Origin: Multifurca ochricompacta
Taxonomy: Eukaryota; Basidiomycota; Agaricomycetes; Russulales; Russulaceae
Direction of reading: 5' to 3'
Assembly (NCBI GenBank): GCA_022496185.1
Contig: WTXG01000061.1
Coordinates: forward strand, 62,001 to 126,000
Length of the DNA: 64,000 bases
The first letter of the stretch is position 1. The number at the start of each line of letters is the position of its first letter. The notes under the pieces were generated by a model. That model searched no databases. It saw nothing but the letters and a program-made list of their open reading frames with translations, and had not been told where the DNA came from. The translations under genes and the position numbers were made by a program. Shown piece after piece: positions 23,623 to 34,787 of this stretch.

Positions 23623-26600
23623 ATGTCACGCATCTCCATCCTTAGTGTTAACATGCGACGCCGCAATGCTAACATGCACGCGTTGCTCAACACAAACAAG
23701 TCTGACCACATCATTCTTGTCCAAGAACCGTGGTTTTCCAGAATTGGTACTGCCCGCTCGGATGTAGCTCATGCTGGGGTGGATGTGCTGGGGGCAGCCA
23801 TCCACCCCTCCTGGGATGTTCACTATCCGGGACTGACCCCTGGCCAGCGAGCCAAAGTCATCATTTACGTTCGGAAATTCCAACCCAATGATACACACAC
23901 TCCTTTCTCTGCCACCCTCACTATACGACAGGAGATGGTCTCCCACCCCTCATTGATGATTGCTGACCTTCGGATTGGGCCGCACACCCTCCGACTGGCC
24001 AACTTTTACAATGATGTTGCTGACCCCTCCGCACTACACACTCTCTTCCTACTCTCTTTTTCTCCAACCACCCCCCTGGTCCTTGCAGGGGATTTCAATC
24101 TCCACCACCCAGACTGGTCCCCTCATGGACTTACCACCTCCCCCCATGCCATGGAGCTTCTAGACTGGGCCGCGGGTCAGGATCTTACCCTCATGTCCAC
24201 GCCAGGTGTCATAACCAGATGTGGACATGCGCGCGAGATGCCCAGCACCCTAGACCTAGTCTGGACCAGCTCAGCTCTAACATGCACTAACACCCTATCC
24301 ACCCCACAGGTTGACTGGCAAGCCTCCCTTGGCTCTGACCATGCAGGCATCCGCTTTGTCTGGCGACATGACATACTAGCCCAAACACCTGGACCTGCTA
24401 GGCTCAGGTACTCACTAGAAGTTTCGCAGGCTGATCACAAAGCTTGGCTGGACTCCCTTAAGTTCCTCCTCCCTCCCTTATCCGCTCCGGCTACTCCTGA
24501 TGAGGTTGACTGCTTCGCAGACACCATCATGGATGCCATCACCTCCTCAGCAGACCTCTGGCTGTCAAAACCCATCACCCCTCATGCAAAACGCTCTCGC
24601 TGGTGGCGGCCCTCTTGTTCCCAGGCTGTCTCAGCACTGTGCCTCACCCCTCCTGGGGACCATTCTGAGAAGCATCGCTTACAGAATGCACTCCGTAAGG
24701 AGATACGGTCTGCTAAGCGTGACTGGACAGACAAGGCCCTTGCGACACAAGGGATCTGGGATGTAGCCCGGTGGCGCCTAGGGCGCCGCTCGGCTAACAT
24801 ACCCACTCTTCGCCGACCAAATGGCCCCCTGTTGTGGGATAGATTGGACATCGAAGACGTGTTGGCAGCACGCTTCTTTGGCACTGAAACATCCCCTGTC
24901 CCGGAGTCCTTCCAGGATGACCCCCCAGCCCTCCCTCAGAGAGACTGGCACCTGTTCTCCAAGTCTGAGATCCACGACTTGCTCATGCGCACTAAGTCCA
25001 CCTCTGCACTGGGCCTCTCTAAGATCAGCTGGGCTATTTTGAAAGATGCCTGGGATACCATTGGCACATGGATCACCATGCTCTTCAATGCCTCACTCTC
25101 TTTGTCTCATGTCCCCTCCCGCTGGAAGGCTGCGCTTACAGTAGTCTTGCCTAAGCCTGACCGACTGGACTACTCCCTTGCAAAGGCATATCGCCCTATC
25201 TCCCTCCTGGAGACCCTTGGCAAGCTTCTGGAAAAGTGCGTGGCCAAACGCCTTACATTTGACATTGACACACACCAGACTCTTTCCTCTGCACAATTTG
25301 GGGCACGCGCACATTCCTGCTGCCTCGACTCTGCTCTCTCACTTGTTCATGATGTCACCATGGCCCAGTCCCGCAGCTTTGTCTGTGGAATTGTCCTCTT
25401 TGACATATCAGGTTTCTTTGATCACATCCACCCTGCTCGATGTGCCCACATCATCTCCCAACTGGGCCACCACCCCAGCCTGTCTGGCTGGATACATTCC
25501 TTCCTCACTGGCCGCACGGCCTCACTCTCATTCAACAACACCACTGGGCCCCCAATCCCACTCCACATCGGCACCCCACAAGGTTCTCCACTCTCCCCTG
25601 TCCTATCCACACTCTACACGAGCCCCCTCCTTGCATTGGCTGCTAAGTGGACAGGATGCCGTCTATCCATGTATGTGGATGACGGCCTCCTGTTTGCTTG
25701 GGGTGCCACCTGGGATGATGTCACGACCTCATTAGAGGCACACTTCCGCATTGTACTGGATTGGCTGTCCCGGGCTGGGATGTCCACTGACCCAGACAAG
25801 ACAGAAGCCCTCTTCTTCTCGAGAGCTAGGACCCGGAACCTCCCTCCCCCTCACATCTGGCTGCCAGACCCGGAACACAACACATACTTCAAGGTTGTAC
25901 CCGGTCCCTCAGTTCGATACCTTGGTTTTTACTTTACCAAGAACCTCTCTTGGCGCCCGCATGTACAGATCATGTGCCGACGTGCACGCGCCTCCATCCA
26001 CACCCTCTCTGCCCTAGGCAACTCTGCCCGAGGCATCACTATGGCTAACTGGCGCCTTGTCCTTAATGCCATCTGCCTCCCAGTCCTGTCCTATGGGTGC
26101 CAACTCTGGATAGGTACCAAACAATCCACTGGACTAATCAAGCTCCTACAGGGAGTCACCAATCAGATTGTCCACAAGATAGCTGGGGCCTTTCACACCA
26201 CACCCCGTGCCCCCCTCCATGAGCTAATCCGGTTCCTTCCCATGAAACAGTACATCCACAAACTCGCAGATGTCTCTTCCCTCCGGATCCGTTCCCTTCC
26301 CCCCTCCTCACAGATCTCCCTCCGTCTACATGGACCCTCAGATGAGTCCCTTGGGACACGTTGACGGGCCCGCAGGAAGACCTCCCCACCCATGGTCCCC
26401 ACTCCTCTGACCACTCTCACAGCACGGACCCCTGACCTGGTCTACACTGCTGATGTGCTTGCACTTGCCCCCTGGGACCTGCCATCCTGGGACGGACAAG
26501 TAAGCTTGCTGGGAGTTGTGCCCCCAAAAGACCGCCAATTGCAGATAGCGGAGCTCATGGCCCTACCACGCGCTGACGTGTCACTAATCCACACATCACC

Positions 26601-27603
26601 CATCCTCCACAAGAGAAGCCGGCGTGATCGTACCCTGGTTGGTGCCTCGGCATCGACCCTTCTTGAATGTCGAGGGGAGTACACAATGGCATGGTGCTGT
26701 GGAGTAGGGCTGACACAAACCGACGTCAACATCTTCGGTATGGCGCAAACCATGCAATGGTTATGCGACTTTTACTCTACAGGGGCAGTTCCAGCCCACA
26801 TCTACGTTACGTGCTCTTCTTCCTCTCTTCTCCTTTCCCTTCCTGCTCGAGACCCCAAACGATTTACAGGTCCTTTCGTTCTCTTCCAACGCTCACTATC
26901 CAACTTTCTTTCTTCTCATCCAGACACCCGTCTCACATTTATGTGGGTACCCGCAATGAAGACTTACAGCGCCGCGCTCGTATCAAGGAAGGCAGCAACC
27001 CACATGTGTTCTACCTCCCCCCTAGCTGCACTCAATGAGCGACCCTCCCCAGCCAAATTCCGCTCTCTATCCCGCCTCCGGGCTTTTGACAACTGGCGCC
27101 AGGAGTGGCTACGCCTCCGGGCTACTGCTGGCTCCAGTGACAACCAAGCCTACACCATCTCCCTCCCCACCCCACCTTCAGGCTACAACCACCCCCTCTG
27201 GTCTGCCGCAACTAAACCCCGGTCAAAAACCCCTGGTGACAAAACCAAGATCTATTATGGCCGGCTTACCACATCCACAGCCATGCGCCTAGCCACAGGC
27301 CATGCCTTCACTGCAGAGTACGCTGCACGCTTCCATCCCAACAAACCTGAGGCTGATCGCCTCTGCCACTGTGACAACTCCACCCCCTACTCCCTTGAAC
27401 ATGTCCTGCTTGACTGCCCCCTCCATGACCTACCCCGCATGGAACATTGCTACCGCATCACCTTACTCCCCCGGTCTACACCCATGGACTGGCCCGCCAT
27501 CTTCAACAATAAGTTCCTCTCAGAGGACTTACTCTCCTTTATAGAACACTCCCGTGCCTTCACGGCACCACCTGCCTCCTTACGACCTCGCAAGCCTGGA
27601 TGA
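23623..27603 (+). pseudogene. LINE ORF2: AP-endonuclease and reverse transcriptase, one in-frame stop
   Basis: Open from ATG 23623 with a single in-frame TGA at 26362-26364, then open in the same frame to the stop at 27603 (about 1326 codons). N-terminal AP-like endonuclease: LVQEPWF about residue 36, LAGDFNLHHPDWSP about 150, GSDHAGIRF about 245. Reverse transcriptase: YRPISLLETLGKLLEK, LFDISGFFDHIHP, GTPQGSPLSPVLSTLY and the catalytic YVDD near residue 684. After the TGA there is a probable RNase H-like region and a terminal cysteine/histidine motif (CHCDNSTPYSLEHVLLDC). The TGA could come from CGA by C-to-T change. It makes DNA nicks and cDNA for the element when intact. Confidence 0.85.
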
Positions 27604-27888
27604 GTTGAGCAAGGGTCATCAGGTAAGTCCCAGTTTGTAAATTCACGAACAGTCATTACCCTACCACACGCACTCTCTTTGAAACACCATCTTTGATTGC
27701 CCTCTCCCTAACCAAACCCATATTCTTTCCCCCCTTTTATCTCCACTCTTTCAATTAAGACCTTTCCACCAAGTGTGGTTTTACAATTCACTATTTTACC
27801 AAAATAGTTACCATCGTACACTTAGTAGCTACTCTGTCCCGTAGTAGCCGCGCGACTTGGGACAAACCCTGAAGCGCGAATAAATTCG

Positions 27889-27919
<31 letters not shown>
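27604..27919 (+). other. LINE 3' UTR and poly(A) tail
   Basis: Non-coding, with GAATAAATTCG near 27880 as a likely polyadenylation signal and a run of about 26 A at 27894-27919. No further gene. Confidence 0.7.
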
Positions 27920-27923
<4 letters not shown>

Positions 27924-27934
27924 CGTACCCGCAT
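27920..27934. repeat. 15-bp target duplication of the LINE, right copy
   Basis: AACCCGTACCCGCAT, identical to 19985-19999, directly after the A-tail. Confidence 0.8.
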
Positions 27935-27984
27935 GTACCCTGACCACATACCCGGCGGGTTGCGCCTACCCGTAGCGAACACTA

Positions 27985-27992
27985 AGCCTATC
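27985..27992. repeat. 8-bp target duplication of the hAT element, right copy
   Basis: AGCCTATC, identical to 19454-19461, directly after the right terminal inverted repeat. Confidence 0.8.
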
Positions 27993-28920
27993 TCCGGCTC
28001 TGCTACCCTAATTTTTTTGCCCACACTGGAAACTAGTCTAACCGACACAAAAGGTGACGTCCCAGTCTTCATGGCTGTTCTTGCGACCCATCACCCATCC
28101 CTCTCCCGCGCCGTCTCTGATTAACTCTGTCGACGTGTTCATTATCGGGGTAGGTTGGTATCTCTGGAGGGAGGTAGGCGTAGCTCTAGAGCTAATGCTC
28201 TAACGCTCAAGTAGATTGTATTAGCACGTAATGTGGCCCACGCTCATTATAGAACACTCCGTTCGAGCTCGAAAACGCATTCACTATTCTCACTCCATCT
28301 GAATCATGGCCATGAGAACCAAGAAAAGCTACAGTCACAAGGGGTGATTAGGCACGGCCCTATCGATTTATGCTTTCCACCAGTTTCGAGAAAGACTTTA
28401 TCTTGCCTTGCAGTCATAATCGCTGTACAAGGACTGCTGCTTTCCGAGAGCGCGCGCACAGTAGCACCATTGAGCTCGCTTTTATCGGCCAGTGTCTCTT
28501 TCATTTTGAATTAGTCTAGCCCTGGCGTGTTCATCACTATATTGGATTGGAGCGCGCGCGTCTCCTATCAGCCCACTGGCGACGGCCATCGAGTTGCGTT
28601 CGAAGATTTCACTTTTGCGCATCAGTCGATGATTCACACGACGTTAATGCAGGTAAGTAACGGGTATACACCGTGAATGGTGTTCCTGCAGCAGTAGGGT
28701 TGAGCCTTGTGGTGACCACCGCTTTTGCGAGGTAGCTGGATCATAAAAACTGTATCTTGATTTCGTGGTTATTATGAGTTGCTGGGCAGTGATAAGTTCC
28801 AAGAGATACAGCGAGTTAGCGCATGACCATGGGAAAAGTCATGGATTCTACAACCAAGATGATGTGAATGTGAACAAAGGGCAGGCTGAATGACAAGTGA
28901 CAAAGTGCAGAGTAGTTGCA
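27993..28920. other. Spacer between the transposon and the 5S gene
   Basis: About 0.9 kb. Short reading frames on both strands have no recognisable motif and no supportable splice structure. I see nothing definite. Confidence 0.35.
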
Positions 28921-28926
28921 TATATA
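28921..28926 (+). promoter_or_regulatory. TATA box of the 5S rRNA gene
   Basis: TATATA starting 27 bases before the first base of the 5S gene, the usual place for fungal pol III 5S promoters. Confidence 0.5.
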
Positions 28927-28947
28927 CCATTCCTCACAAGAAGAACT

Positions 28948-29065
28948 ATCCACGGCCATAGGACTCTGAAAGCACCGCATCCCGTCCGATCTGCGCAGTT
29001 AACCAGAGTGCCGCCCAGTTAGTACCACGGTGGGGGACCACGCGGGAATCCTGGGTGCTGTGGTT
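28948..29065 (+). rRNA. 5S ribosomal RNA
   Basis: The 118-base sequence starts ATCCACGGCCATAGGACTC and ends CTGGGTGCTGTGGTT, matching the eukaryotic 5S rRNA layout. The internal control region is present (AGCACCGCATCCCGTCCGAT in loop B/C, CCTGGGTGCTG at the 3' side). The 5' and 3' ends can pair into helix I (ATCCACGGCC with the reverse-complement-like end). A TATA box and a run of ten T flank it, so it may be transcribed by RNA polymerase III. It stands alone, without other rDNA nearby. Confidence 0.9.
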
Positions 29066-29073
29066 TTTTTTTT
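29064..29073 (+). terminator. Pol III T-run terminator of the 5S gene
   Basis: Ten consecutive T residues at the 3' end of the 5S gene; four or more T on the coding strand stop RNA polymerase III. Confidence 0.75.
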
Positions 29074-29462
29074 CTTCACTTCACAGAGTGTCCCTATAGT
29101 GCTTCCCATAAATCACACAACAACAGCACCTACCTGAAGAACGCAAGAACCCTCAAGTTTTACCGCATGTTTTAGGATATACACGTAATGGGATTGAGAT
29201 GCGGCCGGGGAATCTGACATCGCCGAATGTCTTTTGCCTGCATCGGGCTCACGAGCTCTGCCAGCACTCCTTCACGCTCACCGTACCCTCCATCGATCAG
29301 GCGCTTTGCTATCCTTCCATATCTGTCACAACACATGGTATCATGAGTACTGCGCGTCTATCATTCATATCTCATGCACCTTGATGGGACTTATTTGTAT
29401 GTACACGAGGCAGTGCTGTCATCACCCCCTCCCCACACAAACCGACCCCTACCACCAGTCTC
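29074..29462. other. Spacer between 5S and NLR4
   Basis: About 0.4 kb without a supported gene; probable NLR4 promoter. Confidence 0.35.
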
Positions 29463-32400
29463 ATGTCCTCCCAGACTCTGCTTCCATCCTCCTCCTCCTC
29501 CTCCCCCTCCTCCCCCTCGAATTTTCAACACATATTCAATACAGCCTTGAGGACTTACGAGAAGCAAACGAAGAAAAATCTCCTCGCCCATCCACTTGCC
29601 GCCCGACTCCAAGCTTGTGACTCTCCTAGCGCGGTTCTAGCCGTGCTTCAAGGTCAAGTCCAGGAGTTCGATCAAACTCGAAGTAGCGACGAGGGGTTGA
29701 TGAAATGGCTCGGTCCAACCGTGAATGTCCTCTACGCATTGTCCGCGACGCTTGGAGAAGGTGTTGGCCTCGTAAGCATACAAAAGTCATGTCATTGGGG
29801 TTCTGTGTTTTAACACCTTTTACTTAGATATTCTCGCCTGCGAAAGTAATATTTGCCGGAGTTGGTGTCCTCCTTCTAGTGGGTAGCTTCCTCACTCCTT
29901 CGTGTAAGTCGCCATTGTGACACTGAAGTCTCTTAGGCGGCCAAGGATGTCGGCGCTAGCCAAGACGCTCTCTTCAACCTCTTTGAGCGCATACAGAACT
30001 TCATAAAACGTCTAGAGACCTATTCCGAAGTGCCACCAACGGAGGCAATGATGGAAATAATCGTGAAGATAATGGTCGAGGTGCTCTGTATCCTCGCCCT
30101 TACAACAAAGGAACTTAAGCGGGGACGGACGAGTGAGTTAGCTTTTAGTTATGTATCGCTCCCTACTCACTTCCAATCAGAGAAATATTTGAAGAAGTTG
30201 GTAGGGAGCACAGATGCTGAGGATGCGCTGAAGAGACTGGACGTACTGACAAACGAAGAGGCTCGAATGGCTACCGCGCAAATCCTTAAGGTTACACATG
30301 ACGTAGATAGCAGGGTAAAGGACGTCAGTGACAAAATAAAGGTAGTTATAGATGGTACGCAAAGTACGCTCAATAGGTCACTCGCTTTATCCTGAACCCC
30401 GACGTTGTTAGATGGCAAAGAAGTAAAAGGAATTATCCAACAAGAAGCAAAGGGAGCTAAAGAATATGCACAAGAGATGGCTAGGGAAGCAAAGGCGATC
30501 ATGCAAAAGGCTGCAAATGATGTAAATGACATAAAGCGTTCGTGGTTTTACTGCCGCGGTGTTGTAAGGTTTGAACACACTCTGTCACAGGGAATCAGTT
30601 GCGACAGGACCTGCGAAAATGGCTCTGTCCCCCAGATCCATCTACGAATCATAATATCGCATGCAGTGCACATCACAAGGGAACAGCCGAGTGGTTCTTT
30701 AAAGGTAGTATCTTCGAAGAGTGGAAGTCCACTGGTTCCCTGTTGTGGATCCACGGAAAACGTGCGTTCCTCTTGAACTCCCCGTTAGATTGCCTCTGAT
30801 AACCTCTTGTATTTGTAGCGGGCTCTGGTAAAAGCATCCTTTGGTTCGTGATTCCTACATTGTGACTACTTTATGGAACTCATCGTAAGCCAGCTCCGCA
30901 ATCATCCAAGATACCATAGCCTCGCAAGAGTCTGGGTCAGCTTCCATGGCATATTTTTATTTTGACTTTCGGGATGTCGACAAGCAACACCGTCGCAGCT
31001 TACTACCCTCTCTTCTCATTCAACTTTCCGCTTGCTCTATTCCTCGTTGTGACATCCTCTTCCATCTTTATATGGCACATGACGATGGCGCGCGTAAGCC
31101 CAGTGATGGCGCTTTGACGGAATGCCTGAAAGAAATGCTCTCGCTCCCGGATCAAACATCAACTTATGTTATCGTAGACGCACTCGACGAGTGTCCGAAC
31201 AACTCAGGAATTCCAACCCCACGAGAGCAGGTTCTTCAACTTGTGAAGGATCTCGTTGCTCTACGCCTACCGAATTTCCACATTTGCGTTACTAGTCGGC
31301 CGGAGATCGACATCCGCGCGGCCCTTGAGCCCTTGGCAATTCACACTGTATCCCTTCATGACCAAAATGGACAAAATAAAGATATCGTGGACTATGTCCG
31401 CTCTGTCGTCTACTCAGACTCGGAAACGATGATGAGGAGATGGCGGGACGAAGATAAGGACCTGGTTATCAAGATACTCTCAGAAAAAGCCGACGGAATG
31501 TAAGGACGTACACAATATACCCTAGTTCTACTTACTCATATTGTCACACAGGTTTCGATGGGTTTTTTGCCAACTCGAAGTCCTTCGCCACTGTCTTCCT
31601 CCGAGTGTCCGCCGCACCCTCAACGAGTTGCCACAATCATTGGACGAAACTTACGAGCGCATGTTGAATGAAATCAACAAGGCTAATAGGGATCACGCTT
31701 ACCGTCTCTTGCAGTGCCTTTCTGTAGCCATTCGACCACTTCTCGTCGAGGAGCTTGCAGAAGTTCTCGCGGTTGACTTTGACGAACCCGGAGGAATTCC
31801 GAAATTGAACTCAGATTGGCGATGGGATGACCAAGAACAAGCCGTGGTGTCCGCGTGCTCCAATTTAGTCGCGATCGTCCCTGTTCAAGGTTCCTATGTT
31901 GTGCAGTTTTCCCATTTCTCCGTAAAGGAGTTCTTGACTTCGGATCGCCTTGCAAATTCATGTGGGGATATCTCGCGTTATCACATCGATCTAGAGCCTG
32001 CACATACCACCCTCGCACAGGCTTGTCTGGGCGTTCTACTCCACCTGGATGAACATGTGGAAAATAGCGCCAAGAGGTTTCCTTTAGCTCAATATGCTGC
32101 CAAACACTGGCTTCATCATGCCAAGTTTGAAAACGTGTCGGCGCACATAAAGGAGGGGATGGAGCACTTATTTGACTCGGACAAACCACACCTTGGGGCT
32201 TGGATCCAACTGTTCGACATAGACGATCAAGACGTGCGCTATAATTACGAGACGTACCGATTGCCACGTGAAGCGACCCCTTTATATTATGCCATCTTAT
32301 GCGGATTTTTAGACCTGGCAGAATATTATGTTACCAAGCGTCCACGACATGTGAATGCCAGGGGTGGTTACCACGAGACTACCTTTCACGCGGCGGTGTC

Positions 32401-32959
32401 CAAGCAGGACCTCCGAATGATGCAGTTACTAATTGACCACGGTGGGAATGTGAACGTACGTGGCGCGTGGAACCGGACTCCACTGCACCTGGCGTCGTTG
32501 CGGGGATATCTTGACATCGCCCATTGGCTCCTCGATCATGGCGCGGAGGTGAATGCAAAGCAGGACAACCAATGGACCCCCCTGCATATGGGAGTGTATC
32601 ATGGGCGCTTAGAGGTTGTTCGGTTGTTTCTTGAGCGCAAGGCAGATGTCGAAGCCAGGGATTCTCAAGGCAGGGTTCCATTGCACCTAATATCCGAACA
32701 TTACAGTATTACGGGTCAGCTACAAATCGTGCAGTTATTGTTGGATAACGGTGCAGACCCAAACACACAGAATGGGAAAGGATCAACTCCGCTGCATATC
32801 GTATTTTCTAACGGTAAGCTTGAAGTCGCACGCCTTTTGCTCGCGCATGGCGCGAAAGTAGATGTGAAGGACAATGTAGGAAAAACTCCATACGAGGCAG
32901 GGTTGGAAAGTGGTCATCAGGGTATCATGCAGTTGTTGTCAAAACACGGTGGCACGTGA
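29463..32959 (+). CDS. NLR4: Goodbye-NACHT-ankyrin protein, open reading frame
   Basis: Exons: 29463-29771, 29828-29878, 29937-30132, 30181-30354, 30412-30537, 30591-30761, 30819-30843, 30894-31499 and 31552-32959, total 3066 bases, 1021 residues, no stop. The N-terminus has a poly-Ser tract followed by the Goodbye domain. Exon 4 is 21 bases shorter and exon 5 66 bases longer than in NLR3, altering only the helical linker between Goodbye and NACHT. P-loop GKPGSGKS, Walker B VIVDALDEC, VTSRPE, SHFSVKEFL, then seven ankyrin repeats ending in LLSKHGGT. In layout it corresponds to NLR1 (same strand, followed by a repeat copy and MFS genes). Probable cytoplasmic non-self or damage sensor; the ligand is unknown. 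Confidence 0.9.
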
Positions 32960-33216
32960 GTATACATGTATCGCACGTTTACTTTTCTATTGAGGATTTA
33001 AACACGGAGATCTCTCATTCATTTCTTACTCAACCACCTACTAGTGATGGATCATAGTTCGCTAAACGTGGAATAGCAAAAGTCAAATCAGTGCTTGTTC
33101 TCGTTTAGAGACGTATGGTAAAGTGTTGTGCTCAAATGTGAATGATAGAAGTTAGACGGGAAAGTGGGAATCCTCGACAATAGTAGAGACCACGTGCGAA
33201 GCAGGATTGGCTTCCA
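32960..33216. other. 3' flank of NLR4
   Basis: Short spacer with no gene, ending at the tandemly duplicated head of repeat copy 3. Confidence 0.35.
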
Positions 33217-33870
33217 CTAGTGCACGGCAGCCCGGTGTACGGACGGCTCGGGCGTTGAGTATGACACCTTCGGCTAGTGCACGGCAGCCCGATGTAAGGA
33301 CGGCTCGGGCGTTGAGCATGACACCTTCAGCTATCGTCACTCATGGTCGAACTCACTTCTCTCTTTTGTTACAATCCCTGAATTAGAGCAATTATGATTG
33401 ATCAGTACATTCGCATTCCGGGCCGGCGACCCGTCAATTTCTCATGTTCTTCACATCCCCGTCCATTCCTTACAATTAGTTTCATCACCTACCTGATTAT
33501 TGCCTTGCTTGTGTCTATCCTTCATTCCAAGTTCGCTGCCTATGGCCTTCTTTTACTATACCGCTGTTCTGCTTCATAACTGGACTCTTAACAAGTATAT
33601 AAAGGTATCTACAATACTTGTAGTAGAGCAACCAGTGAGCCACCAGAAGCAGAAATCAAACAGAATTTCTCTCCCTTTATCTTTAATTTTGTGTGCTAAA
33701 TAAATTCTCGACGATGTCAAGCGCAAGGTCAAACGGAACCAGCAAACAGCGTATTCACAATTACAAGCACAGCACACTCTCATTCAAAGTCCTTAGTTAT
33801 CTCGGCCCCCCTCTTCTCACTCTCTTCTCCTCTTTTTGCCTCGCACTCACCGCGGACTGGATCTGTACAC
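33217..33870 (+). repeat. Dispersed tRNA-headed (SINE-like) repeat, copy 3, with doubled head
   Basis: The head shows a D-arm/A-box-like GGCTCGGGCG (33302-33311), then TTGAGCATG, and a B-box-like GGTCGAACTC (33345-33354), spaced about as in a tRNA gene. The first 57 bases are tandemly duplicated (33217-33273 and 33274-33330). The body has the shared TATATAAAGGTATCTACAAT segment near 33600, and the 3' end the shared GGATCTGTACAC near 33860. Confidence 0.7.
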
Positions 33871-34104
33871 CGGCGGTGGTTTTTTGACGCACGTTCTCGC
33901 TCCTGTGATCATGGAATGCTCTGGACGACTGTTCCCAACACAAACACACAACACTTCCGGGATTCCATAAAGATCTTTGTTGGCCCGTAGGCCTTACAAA
34001 CCCACAGTCTAATGGGTGTTAACCAGTCGATCGGGGGGATCGATATCCGAAAAAACTTAAAACTATCGTTCAATCTCTAGAGTGTTTATCGCCCTGTGTG
34101 TTTC

Positions 34105-34440
34105 ACTTCACGACGAAAGCGGGACAAAAAAAAAAGGGGGAGGAAGATAAAAAATGATCGATCAATGTCTGCTTTGTTTATCGTTCCGACTCGGACTCGA
34201 TCATATGCGAAGATGGCCAGAGGAAGATTAGAGATATCACGTTATAGAGACACTTTCTTGGGGAGTTACTCTTATCGTCACGCAGGGCCCAACTCGAAGG
34301 TTTTCCTTTGCCACTCTCGTCTTCCTCCGAGTGTCCGCCGTTCTCTTAATGATGTTGCCCGAATGAATTAGTGGAGAGGGAACTTACGACTACGAGCGTC
34401 ATAGCTAGCCATTCGGCCGCCCGCTTCGCGTTCCGTGGTG
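34105..34440 (+). pseudogene. Short NLR relic (end of exon 8, start of exon 9)
   Basis: Contains a stretch like the exon 8 end (CGACGAAAGCGGGACAAAA), a 3' splice-like CACGCAGG, and then CTTCCTCCGAGTGTCCGCCG, which matches exon 9 of NLR4 (PPSVRR). The reading frame is lost by stops and deletions. A small, old NLR fragment, downstream of NLR4. Confidence 0.6.
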
Positions 34441-34787
34441 TTGCAGTAAGATAAGATAAGGGGTGATAAGATCTAGGTCTAGATCTAGTCGAGTGTGAAT
34501 GTGAGCCTGGCGTCGCTAGTCCCCGAAGGTCCGTTGTTATGCCCAAATAAAAATAAAGTAACTGATCGCGGACGGATTAGAGCACAAACAGGGCAGACAG
34601 TCATATCATCTCATCTCTGCTGATGTTGATCAAATCAAATCGAAAAACGGGTTCTATTATATTCTATTACTCTATTACTATCTAATCTATAGCGAGGCAA
34701 TAATCCACTGTATGTGCGTGCTGGTAAACTTAAATTAATTGCAATTGATAGTCATGGAAGTGTGTCGTCTTGATCATGTTATGTGGG
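34441..34787. other. Spacer between the NLR relic and MFS-D
   Basis: About 0.35 kb, AT-rich, no gene; probable 3' flank of MFS-D. Confidence 0.35.

Larger units (their letters stand above)
20000..27919 (+). mobile_element. Tad-like LINE retrotransposon, nearly full length
   Basis: About 7.9 kb with a 97-base leader, ORF1 (zinc-knuckle RNA-binding protein), ORF2 (endonuclease, reverse transcriptase, C-terminal region), a 3' UTR of about 0.3 kb with AATAAA near 27880, and an A-tail of about 26 bases. A 15-bp target duplication proves insertion by target-primed reverse transcription into the hAT element. The arrangement fits the Tad1 clade common in fungal genomes. ORF1 is scrambled by one-base losses and ORF2 has one in-frame stop, so this copy is inactive as written. 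Confidence 0.88.
19462..27984. mobile_element. Non-autonomous hAT-like element, split by a LINE
   Basis: Terminal inverted repeats of 18 bases with one mismatch (TAGTGTTCGCYACGGGTA) lie at 19462-19479 and 27967-27984, flanked by the 8-bp duplication AGCCTATC. Without the nested LINE and one copy of its target duplication the element is about 588 bases (19462-19999 plus 27935-27984). Sub-terminal ACCCG/CGGGT units are abundant at both ends (for example 19500-19600, 19915-19955), as expected for hAT transposase binding sites. No transposase reading frame is present, so an autonomous relative must have moved it. The G/C-rich ACCCGTACCCG units look telomere-like but belong to this element. Confidence 0.8.
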
